Below the pieces are notes generated by a model. It made no database searches. It was given only the letters and a program-made list of their open reading frames with translations, and had not been told where the DNA came from. Positions 39,341-48,271 of a stretch of DNA of 64,000 bases are shown here, piece after piece. Both the position numbers and the translations under genes were made by a program. Source of the DNA: Runella rosea. GTDB taxonomy: Bacteria > Bacteroidota > Bacteroidia > Cytophagales > Spirosomataceae. The stretch's first letter is position 1; the number at the start of each line of letters is the position of its first letter. The DNA is taken from the NCBI RefSeq assembly GCF_003325355.1, contig NZ_CP030850.1, forward strand, positions 868,001 through 932,000, written 5' to 3'.

Positions 39341-39721
39341 ATGTTAGAAGTAACCTCCGACAATAAGCTTAAACGCCTCATCGTGGTAGGCGACCGCGTT
39401 CTGATTAAGCCCAAAAACCCCGTAGACCAAACGCCAACGGGCTTGTATCTTCCTCCTACCGTTACCGAAAAAGAACAAGTACAGACTGGGTATGTCATCA
39501 AAGTAGGACCCGGTTTTCCGATTCCCGCCCCTACTGAAGATGAACCTTGGAAAGAAACCGAGGAAAAGGTAAAATACATGCCACTGCAAGCGCAGGAAGG
39601 TGATGTAGCCATTTACCTGCAACGCAACGCCATCGACGTCATGTACGGAGACGAGAAATACGTCATCGTTCCCCAATCTGCCATCCTGATGCTCGAACGC
39701 ATCGAGGATTTGTTCAATTAG
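39341..39721 (+). CDS. GroES-like co-chaperonin family protein
   Basis: This encodes 126 residues with the Cpn10 fold signature: VVGDRVLIKPKNPVDQTPTG, LYLPPTVTEKEQVQTGYV, a VGPG segment, and the end GDEKYVIVPQSAILMLER. It is about 30 residues longer than GroES (about 95), with a central insert (PAPTEDEPWKETEEKVKYM) where GroES has its short linker, and the mobile loop is altered. No groEL gene is adjacent. It is therefore probably a second, divergent GroES homologue; the partner is unknown. Confidence 0.8.
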   Translation: MLEVTSDNKLKRLIVVGDRVLIKPKNPVDQTPTGLYLPPTVTEKEQVQTGYVIKVGPGFPIPAPTEDEPWKETEEKVKYMPLQAQEGDVAIYLQRNAIDVMYGDEKYVIVPQSAILMLERIEDLFN

Positions 39722-39736
39722 ACTAAGGCAATAAAA

Positions 39737-39777
39737 AATTCCCTGCGCTGATTATGATAAAATCAACGCAGGGAATT
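39737..39777. terminator. Bidirectional terminator between convergent genes
   Basis: AATTCCCTGCG (39737-39747) pairs with CGCAGGGAATT (39767-39777); TGATT/AATCA extends the stem. On the minus strand it is followed by TTTTTTATT, fitting termination of the DUF4136 gene; it also lies 15 nt after the GroES-like stop. Confidence 0.85.
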
Positions 39778-39809
39778 ACTATTTTGAAATGAATATGGGG
39801 ATGTAGTTC

Positions 39810-40379
39810 TTATCTTCCGCTTTCTTGGGGACCGCCGCCACGGGGGTCGTAGCCCGAAGCAAAGAGCGGATATTGGTCAAAAATAGATCGAACCACGTTT
39901 CGATAGTAGCTGTTGGCGGCATTGGGATTTTTGAAAATACCCGCAGCATAACCTCTCCAAACCACCTGATCGGTATCGGCGTCAATCAGCGAAATGATAA
40001 TCGTGCCCTTATCTAATGAGTAGCGAATCGGCTCGTATTTGAAGGAGTCATCTTCGGTATCAACCCAGTTTTTGATAACGGGCTGCATGTATCCCTGATA
40101 GCGTAAGTTGTCGTAGAAAATTCCGTAGTTTACCAGAAGCGTGGGCTTGCTTGTGCTGAGGCGATAGCCACGTGCTTGCATTTGTCGGTGGATGGCGTTG
40201 TATACTTCAGTACATACGTTACCCGTATCACGTTCACATTCCAAAAAGGCGTAAGTGCTGTAGGCTTTAAAGTTAGTTTCATAACTGTAATCGTGCTCCA
40301 CAAAAATTCGACGATTGGTATTGCAACCCGCCGCCCACACAACGACGCACACAAAAGGTAAAAGTTTAGCAAGCTTCAT
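39810..40379 (-). CDS. DUF4136 family lipoprotein
   Basis: This encodes 189 residues with lipobox VWAAGC (C19). The mature protein has the DUF4136 pattern: HDYSYETNFKAYSTYAFLE at the start, MQARGYRLSTSKPTLLVNYGI and a Gly/Ser-rich end. DUF4136 proteins are periplasmic or outer-membrane lipoproteins of unknown function; aromatic- and Pro-rich strands suggest a small beta-sandwich. It is a single gene; its stop lies near a terminator. Confidence 0.85.
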   Translation of the reverse strand: MKLAKLLPFVCVVVWAAGCNTNRRIFVEHDYSYETNFKAYSTYAFLECERDTGNVCTEVYNAIHRQMQARGYRLSTSKPTLLVNYGIFYDNLRYQGYMQPVIKNWVDTEDDSFKYEPIRYSLDKGTIIISLIDADTDQVVWRGYAAGIFKNPNAANSYYRNVVRSIFDQYPLFASGYDPRGGGPQESGR

Positions 40380-40480
40380 GATGGATGTTAGAGTTTGGTG
40401 TTATACCAGTTTTGATTGGATAAAAATACGAAATTTTCTACAAAAGCAAATTATTTATTGTAAATCTTAGCGATTATAAA

Positions 40481-41509
40481 TTATCCTACATAGTACGCGG
40501 CAGCCTGCTGAATTTCACCTGGGGTTACTTTAATATCGAACCCGCAACTCCCCAAACCAGTCAACAATGAAAAACGCAACTCCCCTCCTTTGTTCTTCTT
40601 ATCCTGCTGCGCCAACTGAATCACCGTAGCCACATCCGACATTTGCAAAGCTACTTTGCCGTATACCGAAAATATAAACTCCTCAATCTGTTCTAATGTT
40701 TGTAAATCAATCATTTTTTTTCGGTATGCCACGTAAGCCTCCATGACCATACCCGCCGCAATTGCTTCCCCGTGCAAGAGGCGCTCTTTGGGGGGCTTAT
40801 TCAGAAAATAAGTTTCTACCGCGTGCCCGATGGTGTGCCCGAAATTCAAAATCTTGCGTAAGCCTTTCTCCGTTGGATCTTCGGCCACCACTTTTTTCTT
40901 GATTTCGACAGAATGCGCAATCAAGTCTGGCCAATTCTGTTCCTCAAAATCTTTTTTGCGAATTTCTTCCCACTTAGCCGCATCAGCAATCAAACAGTGC
41001 TTCACAATCTCGGCAAATCCAGACCTTAATTCGATATACGATAAGGTTTGCAAAAAGGATGCGTCGATTAAAACATTTTTTGGTTGGGTAAAAACGCCCA
41101 AGTGGTTTTTAAATCCCTGAAAGTCTATTCCTAGCTTCCCGCCCACACTGGCATCCACCTGAGAAAGCAGGGTGGTAGGAATCTGCACAAAATCAATTCC
41201 ACGTTTATAGGTAGCCGCACAAAACCCGCCCATGTCGCCGATTACGCCGCCGCCGAGATTAAAAACGACCGCATGGCGGTCCAGTTCCAAACGCGTCATT
41301 TCACTCCATATTTGTTCGCAGGTGGTTAGGTTTTTGTGTTGTTCACCCGCAGGAACAACGATGAGATGGTGCTTTGACAAATACGGTTTTAGGCGAGGAT
41401 AACAGTGTTTACGGGTGTTGACATCGGCAATGACCACATATTTTGAATACTCTTTGGTCGCTAAAAAAGCAGCGAGCCCTTCCTGAATTGGAGCGATGGT
41501 TACAGACAT
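40481..41509 (-). CDS. aroB: 3-Dehydroquinate synthase
   Basis: AroB makes 3-dehydroquinate from DAHP, the second step of the shikimate pathway, using NAD+ and a divalent metal. At 342 residues it is slightly shorter than the E. coli enzyme. Visible parts are the NAD loop GGGVIGD (87-91), IPTTLLSQVDASVGGK, and the metal ligands E167, H225 (NFGHTIGH) and H246 (LLHGE). A perfect -7 element lies 24-31 nt upstream of the start. It is downstream of thrS on the same strand but separated by two hairpins. Confidence 0.97.
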   Translation of the reverse strand: MSVTIAPIQEGLAAFLATKEYSKYVVIADVNTRKHCYPRLKPYLSKHHLIVVPAGEQHKNLTTCEQIWSEMTRLELDRHAVVFNLGGGVIGDMGGFCAATYKRGIDFVQIPTTLLSQVDASVGGKLGIDFQGFKNHLGVFTQPKNVLIDASFLQTLSYIELRSGFAEIVKHCLIADAAKWEEIRKKDFEEQNWPDLIAHSVEIKKKVVAEDPTEKGLRKILNFGHTIGHAVETYFLNKPPKERLLHGEAIAAGMVMEAYVAYRKKMIDLQTLEQIEEFIFSVYGKVALQMSDVATVIQLAQQDKKNKGGELRFSLLTGLGSCGFDIKVTPGEIQQAAAYYVG

Positions 41510-41532
41510 ACGTGCGTGTTAAATTAGAAATT

Positions 41533-41540
41533 CAAATGTA
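41533..41540 (-). promoter_or_regulatory. -7 promoter element of aroB
   Basis: The minus strand reads TACATTTG, an exact TAnnTTTG match. It would give a leader of about 15-20 nt before the start at 41509. Confidence 0.4.
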
Positions 41541-41584
41541 AAACTTTTACTGTAATAACGTGCTTAGGATATTCTTTAGGGTTA

Positions 41585-41624
41585 TTTCAAAACTGGTTTT
41601 TATGTCAAAAACCCAGTTTTGAAA
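41585..41624 (-). repeat. 12-bp inverted repeat between thrS and aroB
   Basis: TTTCAAAACTGG (41585-41596) and CCAGTTTTGAAA (41613-41624) form a perfect 12-bp stem with an A/T-rich continuation. It lies between the thrS terminator and the aroB promoter; its role is unknown. Confidence 0.7.
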
Positions 41625-41633
41625 GCTATATTT

Positions 41634-41673
41634 AACAAACAATCCCGCACTGTACAGCGCGGGATTGTTTGTT
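41634..41673 (-). terminator. Terminator of thrS
   Basis: A perfect 15-bp inverted repeat, AACAAACAATCCCGC with its complement at 41659-41673, has a 10-nt loop. It begins about 28 nt after the thrS stop codon; the stem ends in a T-rich arm on the minus strand. Confidence 0.85.
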
Positions 41674-41700
41674 ACGATTAAGGTACTACTTAACACAAAA

Positions 41701-43653
41701 TCAAGCGCCAAACGTGGCAATGCCGCTCTGGATTTCGGTTTTGAAATAGGTCACAAAGTCTTCCAACTTCATGGAACCCATATCAGGATGGCCCTTGCGA
41801 CGTACAGAAATGGTTCCTTCGGCCTGTTCTTTGTCACCCACAATCAACATGTAAGGCAATTTATGAACTTCGGCATCGCGGATTTTACGGCCAATTTTTT
41901 CGTCACGATGGTCAACATACCCGCGTACGTCGGCTTCCTGCAGTTGCAAAAATATGTCATTGGCGTAATCCATATATTTTTCGGAGATCGGCAACACCGC
42001 AATTTGGTCTGGCGAAAGCCACAATGGAAAATTACCAGCTGTGTTTTCAATCAAAATCGCAATAAAGCGCTCCAGTGAACCAAAGGGAGCTCGGTGAATC
42101 ATCACGGGGCGGTGTTTGGTACCATCGCTGCCCATGTATTCAAGGTCAAATCGTTGCGGCAGTTGGTAATCCACCTGAATCGTACCCAATTGCCACTTAC
42201 GGCCCAGGGCATCCCGAACCATAAAGTCGAGTTTGGGGCCATAAAAGGCGGCTTCTCCTAGTTCGGTAACGGTATTTAACCCCTTTTCGGCCGAAGCTTC
42301 AATAATCGCCGATTCGGCGCGGTTCCAGTCTTCGTCTGTTCCGAAATATTTTTCAGGTTTTGCGGGGTCACGGAGGGATATTTGCGCACTATAATTCTCA
42401 AATCCCAATGACCGAAACACATACTGAACCAAATCAATTACGCGCTTGAATTCATCTTTCACTTGGTCGTTACGGCAGAAAATGTGGGCGTCATCCTGCG
42501 TAAAACCACGCACCCGGGTCAGCCCATGAAGCTCTCCGCTTTGTTCATAACGGTACACGGTGCCAAATTCCGCCAGACGCAACGGTAACTCACGATACGA
42601 CCGTGGACGTGCTTTGTAGATTTCGCAGTGGTGAGGGCAATTCATGGGTTTAAGCATGAACTCCTCCCCTTCTTCGGGGGTATGAATCGGCTGGAAGGAA
42701 TCTTTCCCGTATTTTTCCCAGTGTCCTGAGGTTACGTAAAGTTGTTTGCTGCCGATGTGGGGCGTCACTACGGGTGAATACCCCGCGCGCACCTGCGCCC
42801 TGCGCAAAAAGCTTTCGAGGCGTTCGCGCAACAAAGCGCCTTTTGGTAGCCAAAGCGGCAAACCAGCGCCTACTTTTTCGGAAAAAGTAAACAATTCCAG
42901 TTCTTTGCCGAGCTTGCGGTGGTCGCGACGTTTTGCTTCTTCCAGTACGTGCAAATAGTCGTCCAGTTCTTTTTGTTTAGGAAACGTTACGGCATATACC
43001 CGCGTGAGCATTGGGCGTTTTTCGTCGCCGCGCCAGTAGGCCCCTGCCACATTCATGATTTTGATGGCCTTAATAAATCCCGTATTGGGGATGTGCGGCC
43101 CCCGGCACAAGTCCGTAAAATTACCCTGCGAGTAGAACGTAATCTGACCATCTTCCAGTCCGTCAATCAGTTCAAGCTTGTATTCATCCGCTTTTTCGGT
43201 AAAGTACTCAATGGCATCGGCTTTACTAACCGACGTTCGCTTGTACTCGCTTTTCTGGCGCGCAAGTTCAAGCATTTTATCTTCTACTTTTTTAAAATCT
43301 TCCTGCGAAAAAGGCTTACCGCCCAAATCAATGTCGTAATAAAAACCCGTCTCGATGGCAGGTCCGATTCCAAATTTTGTACCCGGGTACAACGCTTCAA
43401 TCGCCTCGGCCAATAAGTGCGCGGAGGAATGCCAAAAAGTAGCTTTTCCATCGGTATCGTTCCAAGTCAAGAGTTGGAGGTTGGCATCCGTATCAATGGG
43501 TCGGGTGGCATCCCAAACTTGTCCATTGACTTTAGCCGCTAAAACATTTCGCGCCAGTCCTTCGCTGATACTCAGCGCGATGTCCATACTTGACGAGCCT
43601 TGGGGGTACTCGCGCACACTACCATCAGGTAGGGTGATTTTAATGTTACTCAT
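41701..43653 (-). CDS. thrS: Threonyl-tRNA synthetase
   Basis: This charges tRNA-Thr. The 650 residues contain an N-terminal TGS domain, the editing/SAD domain with HSSAH (75-79), the class II catalytic domain with zinc ligands C339 (NCPHHC), His in [10 protein letters not shown] and His in [12 protein letters not shown], and the C-terminal anticodon-binding domain ([16 protein letters not shown]). All the motifs are intact and the length is standard. It ends in a strong terminator. No T-box or threonine leader was recognised upstream, where a 108-nt gap separates it from the TPR lipoprotein gene on the same strand. Confidence 0.98.
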   Translation of the reverse strand: MSNIKITLPDGSVREYPQGSSSMDIALSISEGLARNVLAAKVNGQVWDATRPIDTDANLQLLTWNDTDGKATFWHSSAHLLAEAIEALYPGTKFGIGPAIETGFYYDIDLGGKPFSQEDFKKVEDKMLELARQKSEYKRTSVSKADAIEYFTEKADEYKLELIDGLEDGQITFYSQGNFTDLCRGPHIPNTGFIKAIKIMNVAGAYWRGDEKRPMLTRVYAVTFPKQKELDDYLHVLEEAKRRDHRKLGKELELFTFSEKVGAGLPLWLPKGALLRERLESFLRRAQVRAGYSPVVTPHIGSKQLYVTSGHWEKYGKDSFQPIHTPEEGEEFMLKPMNCPHHCEIYKARPRSYRELPLRLAEFGTVYRYEQSGELHGLTRVRGFTQDDAHIFCRNDQVKDEFKRVIDLVQYVFRSLGFENYSAQISLRDPAKPEKYFGTDEDWNRAESAIIEASAEKGLNTVTELGEAAFYGPKLDFMVRDALGRKWQLGTIQVDYQLPQRFDLEYMGSDGTKHRPVMIHRAPFGSLERFIAILIENTAGNFPLWLSPDQIAVLPISEKYMDYANDIFLQLQEADVRGYVDHRDEKIGRKIRDAEVHKLPYMLIVGDKEQAEGTISVRRKGHPDMGSMKLEDFVTYFKTEIQSGIATFGA

Positions 43654-43761
43654 GTTAATTAGTTATGTTTAGTCACGCTTCATCAACATCCGCTATTACA
43701 AACTAGCATGAATCGTTGATAAATTTTCTGCAAAAATGGTTGTTTTAAACGTTACTGCCAA

Positions 43762-44979
43762 CTATTGCCTGATTTTCAAGCTTCGAACGGTATCACTTTT
43801 CGTTTTCAATTCAAGTCGGGGAGTTAGAATATTGACCTGAACCCTTTCACGCTCGGGGGCAATTGGAGAAACATCCTTCTCATTATCAGCATCAGAAGTT
43901 ATTTCGGGGGAAGCCGGCGGTAGGGTACCGTAGGTGTCAAGGTAGTATTTTCGCTGTTGCGCCCGGTAGAGACGCCCCCGCGAACGCCAATCAGCCGCAT
44001 CTATCTGAGTAGCCAGGGTATATTGTTCAATAGCCCCTTCAATGTTTCCATGTTTGTCGTAAGCACTTCCCAACAAAAAATTAATCTGTGGATATTTGGG
44101 ATTATAGCGCAAAACTTTCTGAAAACTTTTAATGGCCAACGGCAAACTGTTCCACTTCAAATAAATAGTACCAGCCTGAAAATCAGCCGCATAATTGGTC
44201 GAGTCAAATTTAATGGCCGCCCGGTACGCAATCAGCGCGCTGTCTAGCCGTTTTTGGCTGTGGTACATTATCCCCCGCGAATAATAAAGCATCGACTCCT
44301 TGGGAAAATAACGCAAGCCCTGATCGTTAATGTCTTTTGCCTGAATATAATCGTGCAATCGGGTATGGATGGTGGTCAGCTCCACGTACGCAGGGACAAA
44401 GCGTGGTTTTAATTCCACGGCCCGCTGCATAAGCGCAATCCCCGACAGCGTATCTCCCTGACGAGCATCTAAAAGTCCATTATAGAAATAGGCTTCTCCT
44501 TCGTAGGGAGCCATTTGCAGGGCTTTCGACAGATATAATTTTGCCTGACGGTATTGCTTTTTTTGTTGGGTCAAATCTCCCAATAAAATATACAACTCGG
44601 GCGTATCTTGTTGCAACACTTCTGCCTGCCGCGCCGCCGCCAGCGCTTCGTCATAGCGCTTAATCTGCCGCAATATTCGGGCTTTGGTCAACAAAAAAAG
44701 TCCATTGCTAGGACTGATTTCAAGGGCATCATTTATATCCGTCAAAGCCGCGGGAAAGTCCTTAAGGACGATGTACAACTCGGCTCTTTTGTGGTAATTT
44801 AAGGAGTTGCGTGGACTGCGCCGAATGATGGCACTCAGGTACTCAACACCGATTTCAGCCCGTTTGAGGGCATCATCGGAAGGTAGCGGAGGAATACGGG
44901 TACTCTGACGTTCGTCGCTACTGCACCCGCCCAGCCACATTGCCAAACAAATACTTACTATATACGTTAGGGCTTTCAA
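43762..44979 (-). CDS. TPR-repeat lipoprotein
   Basis: This encodes 405 residues with lipobox WLGGC (C19). The mature protein is an array of about eight TPR units (for example NYHKRAELYIVLKDFPAALTD, ELYILLGDLTQQKKQYRQA, AYFYNGLLDARQGDTLS, INFLLGSAYDKHGNIEGA) followed by an extended polar tail of about 60 residues. It is likely a periplasmic or outer-membrane scaffold, perhaps for type IX secretion, gliding or envelope assembly as for other Bacteroidota TPR lipoproteins; that is inference. A perfect promoter -7 lies 95 nt upstream. Confidence 0.85.
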   Translation of the reverse strand: MKALTYIVSICLAMWLGGCSSDERQSTRIPPLPSDDALKRAEIGVEYLSAIIRRSPRNSLNYHKRAELYIVLKDFPAALTDINDALEISPSNGLFLLTKARILRQIKRYDEALAAARQAEVLQQDTPELYILLGDLTQQKKQYRQAKLYLSKALQMAPYEGEAYFYNGLLDARQGDTLSGIALMQRAVELKPRFVPAYVELTTIHTRLHDYIQAKDINDQGLRYFPKESMLYYSRGIMYHSQKRLDSALIAYRAAIKFDSTNYAADFQAGTIYLKWNSLPLAIKSFQKVLRYNPKYPQINFLLGSAYDKHGNIEGAIEQYTLATQIDAADWRSRGRLYRAQQRKYYLDTYGTLPPASPEITSDADNEKDVSPIAPERERVQVNILTPRLELKTKSDTVRSLKIRQ

Positions 44980-45073
44980 GTTGCTCTGTACTATTATTGA
45001 TGTTCTGTAAGAAAGTCATTTTAGTGCTTCAAAAACACCTGACAATGAATGCATTAATAAAATCAGTAAGTTA

Positions 45074-45081
45074 CAAAGGTA
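45074..45081 (-). promoter_or_regulatory. -7 promoter element of the TPR lipoprotein gene
   Basis: The minus strand reads TACCTTTG, an exact match to the Bacteroidota -7 consensus, 95 nt upstream of the start at 44979. No well-spaced -33 TTG is seen. Confidence 0.4.
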
Positions 45082-45157
45082 CATCATCCTTACCATTGAC
45101 TCACTCATTGATGCAAAGTACGGGAAAGTTTTGGGGAAATGCACGATTAATCGCTGC

Positions 45158-46039
45158 TTAGACGGAGGCGAAACGATAAAATATACCTAAGGGCAGTTTG
45201 CGTTGTTTATGGTCAGCAAGAAAAAGTTCACCGCATTCAGTATTCGCCATTTTACCAAATCGGTCCAATACTAAATTTTCGGCCATCAAGGCGGAAAAAC
45301 CCAACGAATATAGATTCAGAATAAATACGTGGTGAACGGGGTCTAACAACTCCGCACAGGACTTAAGTAGCTCATTCAATTGCTCCTCCAAAATCCATTT
45401 TTCACCCGCTGGCCCACGGCCATAAGCAGGTGGGTCGAGAATGATGCAGTTGTATTTTTTTCCCCGCCGCACTTCACGCTGAACAAATTTAAAAGCATCT
45501 TCCACCATCCATCGGATATTGTCGGTATCGCTTGCCTCCATATTCTCCCGCGCCCACGTCACCACTGGTTTAATTGAATCTACGTGTGTTACGTCGGCCC
45601 CTGCCTGTCTTGCTGCCACCGATGCGGCCCCTGTATACGCAAAAAGATTTAAAACGGCGGGCTTCTCAATGGGCAGCGCGCGGAGTTTTTGGTCTAAATA
45701 ATCCCAGTTAACAGCTTGCTCAGGAAAAATCCCGACATGCTTGAAGGAAGTAAGCGAGCATTTTAGGCGCAATGACAACCCCGCATTTCGGTAGTTTATC
45801 CACCATTTTTCGGGCATTCCTTTCGTCAATTGCCACTCTCCGCGTTCGGTTGCTTGCTTATCCCGTACAAAAGTAGCGTGCGCCTTTTTTTTCCAATCGG
45901 CGTCGGAGAGAGATTTATCCCAAATGGCCTGAGGCTCAGGACGGGCTAGTAAGTAGTCGCCAAATCGTTCTAATTTTTCGAAATTACCGCTATCAATCAG
46001 TTCGTAATCTTGCCAGTGGAGAGGAGTGAGAAGTTGCAT
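45158..46039 (-). CDS. Class I SAM-dependent rRNA methyltransferase-like protein (RlmI/RlmK-type)
   Basis: This encodes 293 residues from ATG 46039, where the product opens MQLLTPLHWQDYELIDSG. The SAM-binding motif is VLNLFAYTGAASVAARQAGA, followed by VTHVDSIKPVVTWARENM and the catalytic-site signature CIILDPPAYGRG. This pattern is that of the RlmI/RlmK-type 23S rRNA (cytosine/guanine) methyltransferase branch. It lacks the N-terminal PUA domain of RlmI (about 400 residues), so the target base is open. Residues upstream in the frame are rejected as they add no homologous-looking sequence. Confidence 0.8.
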   Translation of the reverse strand: MQLLTPLHWQDYELIDSGNFEKLERFGDYLLARPEPQAIWDKSLSDADWKKKAHATFVRDKQATERGEWQLTKGMPEKWWINYRNAGLSLRLKCSLTSFKHVGIFPEQAVNWDYLDQKLRALPIEKPAVLNLFAYTGAASVAARQAGADVTHVDSIKPVVTWARENMEASDTDNIRWMVEDAFKFVQREVRRGKKYNCIILDPPAYGRGPAGEKWILEEQLNELLKSCAELLDPVHHVFILNLYSLGFSALMAENLVLDRFGKMANTECGELFLADHKQRKLPLGIFYRFASV

Positions 46040-46123
46040 TTGTGCGTTAAGGCGAAAGTCAACCGCTGGTACATTCAGGAAAAAACCCTCTGTGACCAAC
46101 GATTGACCCTCTATCCTATGTTA

Positions 46124-47791
46124 TTAAAAAGATATTTTATTCAGATAAAAAACATTTCGGCGACCATCATCACCTGTAATCCGTTGATAGCCAAACGCCA
46201 AGTAATAATTATCAAACCAGTACAGCACTTCGTCGGTGTTGGTTTGACGTACTTTGTCACTCGCATCAACGGTCATGATCGGAATCGGCTGGCGGTCATT
46301 CAATACGCGGTCTTTGTCAAAAACCTTGGCTTTGATAGCCCCTTTGTTGCTGTAAAACATGGAAACAGTCTGGTCTTCATTAGGTTTTACCCTTACTTTT
46401 TCTTTGAGTTCCATGCTTTTCACCCCTTCAAAAGGCAACGAATTATCCCATAATAAATCGCCTTTGGGGTTAAATCCAGCCACAATCGCGTGGGTATACA
46501 CAAAACCATTAAATATCTGACCGTTGTTCATCCGACGTGAGCCAAACCATGGGTCCCAATAGTATGGATTATAAAGTCCATACGATGGAAACATACCCAT
46601 ACCACCAATTCCCCACGGCGACATGATGGGTGACCCCCACCACGAGCTCATACCATACATACCGTTGTTGTTGTTACGGTATTCAGGATAAAAGACCTCT
46701 CCCGAAATCAGGTAGTTGCCATTTTGCTCAATAATATCATGAACTAGCAATCGATAATTAAGCTTTACTTCGTCTCCGTTTTCTTTTTTCCGCTCTATCT
46801 TACGTAGCATTCGTTCCTGCTCACGTTCGCTCATAAAGTTGAAAAAATTCTTAAAATCGGTAAAACTGTGGTATTGGGTAAATTCTACCTCGTCGTAAAC
46901 GATTTTACTCAGAAAAAGCCCTTGCGATGCGCTGTTGTTGTTCCCTTGCATGTTTCGGAAACCATAGGTGCCAATCATCAGTTTAGTAGAATCATTCAGC
47001 GTAAAAAGGCGTCCGTTGAGCAATGAGTAATCAGGCTCTGGCTCTACCATAACCTGCCCTACCGATTGCCCATATTCGTCGAAAGTACGTGAGATAAGTT
47101 TGATTTCTCGCCCCTTGCGAGCGGCATAACAGACATTTATCAAATTGTGAGTGGTATCAATATCTACAGATTGAATCACGGTGTTGGGCTGCGTAACCCC
47201 GGGCAAAATCTTGCTTTGTTTGGAAGCAAGGTTGGTATAAAGGAGCATCGGCTCGTCTCGTACTGTCCCTGCCATAAAAACCGAATAACCAATTGTCTGG
47301 AAATCGGTAATTTGAAAACGGTCTACGGAGCTAAGGTAAAATGTCTCCATAAAACCCGCGACTCCCACCTTTACAACCTGATAAAAATCAGTCCGACTGC
47401 GAGTAAATAACAGATAAACAGACTGGCCATCGTAAGAAGACTTTACAAAATCAAGGTTATCTTCAATCGTTCCGTTGATTGACCAATCGCGGTCCAAATC
47501 AACGTTAAACTTCTGAATGTTAAACGCATTTTTTGAAAGCTGAGAAACCAGTACCACGCCTTTTGCGCCCAAAGAAATCGTGTGATACGACTCATTGGCT
47601 CCTGGAACAGGAAGCTCTATCCGCTTGACAGTCTGCGCCTTTAGATCAATGGAAACTAAACCAATGACCAAAAACAAAGCGTAAAAGAAAGAAACTAAAC
47701 CGGCACTAAGCGCCATACCAACCCTGCGCACTACAAAAAATTGGTAATGCGCCTTTAGGCTATTGACAATAAATTCATTAGGTGTTTTCAT
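46124..47791 (-). CDS. Secreted protein with Gly/aromatic-rich insert, unknown function
   Basis: This encodes 555 residues. A hydrophobic segment (about 26-50, MALSAGLVSFFYALFLVIGL) ends in LKAQ and looks like a signal peptide with an unusually long N-region; a start at residue 26 (47716) would give a normal one. The mature part is beta-rich and repetitive, perhaps a propeller. Residues about 365-420 are a low-complexity insert with GMYGMSSWWGSP, MSPWGIGGMGMF and YNPYYWDPWF. No family is recognised. The long start overlaps the EVE gene stop by 14 nt, which suggests cotranscription with it. Confidence 0.65.
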   Translation of the reverse strand: MKTPNEFIVNSLKAHYQFFVVRRVGMALSAGLVSFFYALFLVIGLVSIDLKAQTVKRIELPVPGANESYHTISLGAKGVVLVSQLSKNAFNIQKFNVDLDRDWSINGTIEDNLDFVKSSYDGQSVYLLFTRSRTDFYQVVKVGVAGFMETFYLSSVDRFQITDFQTIGYSVFMAGTVRDEPMLLYTNLASKQSKILPGVTQPNTVIQSVDIDTTHNLINVCYAARKGREIKLISRTFDEYGQSVGQVMVEPEPDYSLLNGRLFTLNDSTKLMIGTYGFRNMQGNNNSASQGLFLSKIVYDEVEFTQYHSFTDFKNFFNFMSEREQERMLRKIERKKENGDEVKLNYRLLVHDIIEQNGNYLISGEVFYPEYRNNNNGMYGMSSWWGSPIMSPWGIGGMGMFPSYGLYNPYYWDPWFGSRRMNNGQIFNGFVYTHAIVAGFNPKGDLLWDNSLPFEGVKSMELKEKVRVKPNEDQTVSMFYSNKGAIKAKVFDKDRVLNDRQPIPIMTVDASDKVRQTNTDEVLYWFDNYYLAFGYQRITGDDGRRNVFYLNKISF

Positions 47792-48194
47792 CGTTGCTAA
47801 AACTTAAGATTAGGTCGAATTCCTCCCGTTTAATCGGCATGACCGACAAACGAGATTGCCTAATTAACGCTATTTCCTGCAATCTATTATCTGACTTAAT
47901 TTCCTGCAATGAAACCGGTCGTTTTAACTTCTGAACGGGCACCAATTCAACCACCACCCAGCGAGCGTCGTCGGTGGTTGGGTCAGGATAAGCTTCACGA
48001 TCTACCTGTGCAATACCCACCACGGCCAGCCCTTCATTGCTGTGATAAAAGAATACCCAATCGCCTTTTTGCATGGCTTTCAGGTTATTACGTGCCTGAT
48101 AATTACGAACGCCATCCCAAACACTCCTCCCCGCTTTTTCAAAATCATCCCAACTGTATACAAACGGCTCCGACTTTACTAACCAATGATTCAT
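47778..48194 (-). CDS. EVE domain protein (PUA-like)
   Basis: This encodes 138 residues with the EVE fold signature: HWLVKSEPFVYSWDDFEK, WDGVRNYQARNNLKAM, GDWVFFYHSNEGLAVVGIAQV and a DDARWVVVELVPV strand. EVE domains read modified nucleobases in DNA or RNA and appear near restriction systems, though many, like this one, are stand-alone. A conserved aromatic cage residue pattern (W, Y, W) is present. The next gene downstream overlaps its stop by 14 nt. Confidence 0.9.
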   Translation of the reverse strand: MNHWLVKSEPFVYSWDDFEKAGRSVWDGVRNYQARNNLKAMQKGDWVFFYHSNEGLAVVGIAQVDREAYPDPTTDDARWVVVELVPVQKLKRPVSLQEIKSDNRLQEIALIRQSRLSVMPIKREEFDLILSFSNDENT

Positions 48195-48271
48195 TCTTAA
48201 CTTTTCATTTCAAAGGCTCAGTTTGCATTCAAATAACGCATTACACTGTTACCTTTCAACTTAATACTTTA

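Noticed and set aside
44940-45161. 73-codon plus-strand frame in the promoter region of the TPR lipoprotein gene
   Set aside because: It overlaps the ends of both minus-strand genes and the promoter, and encodes nothing recognisable.
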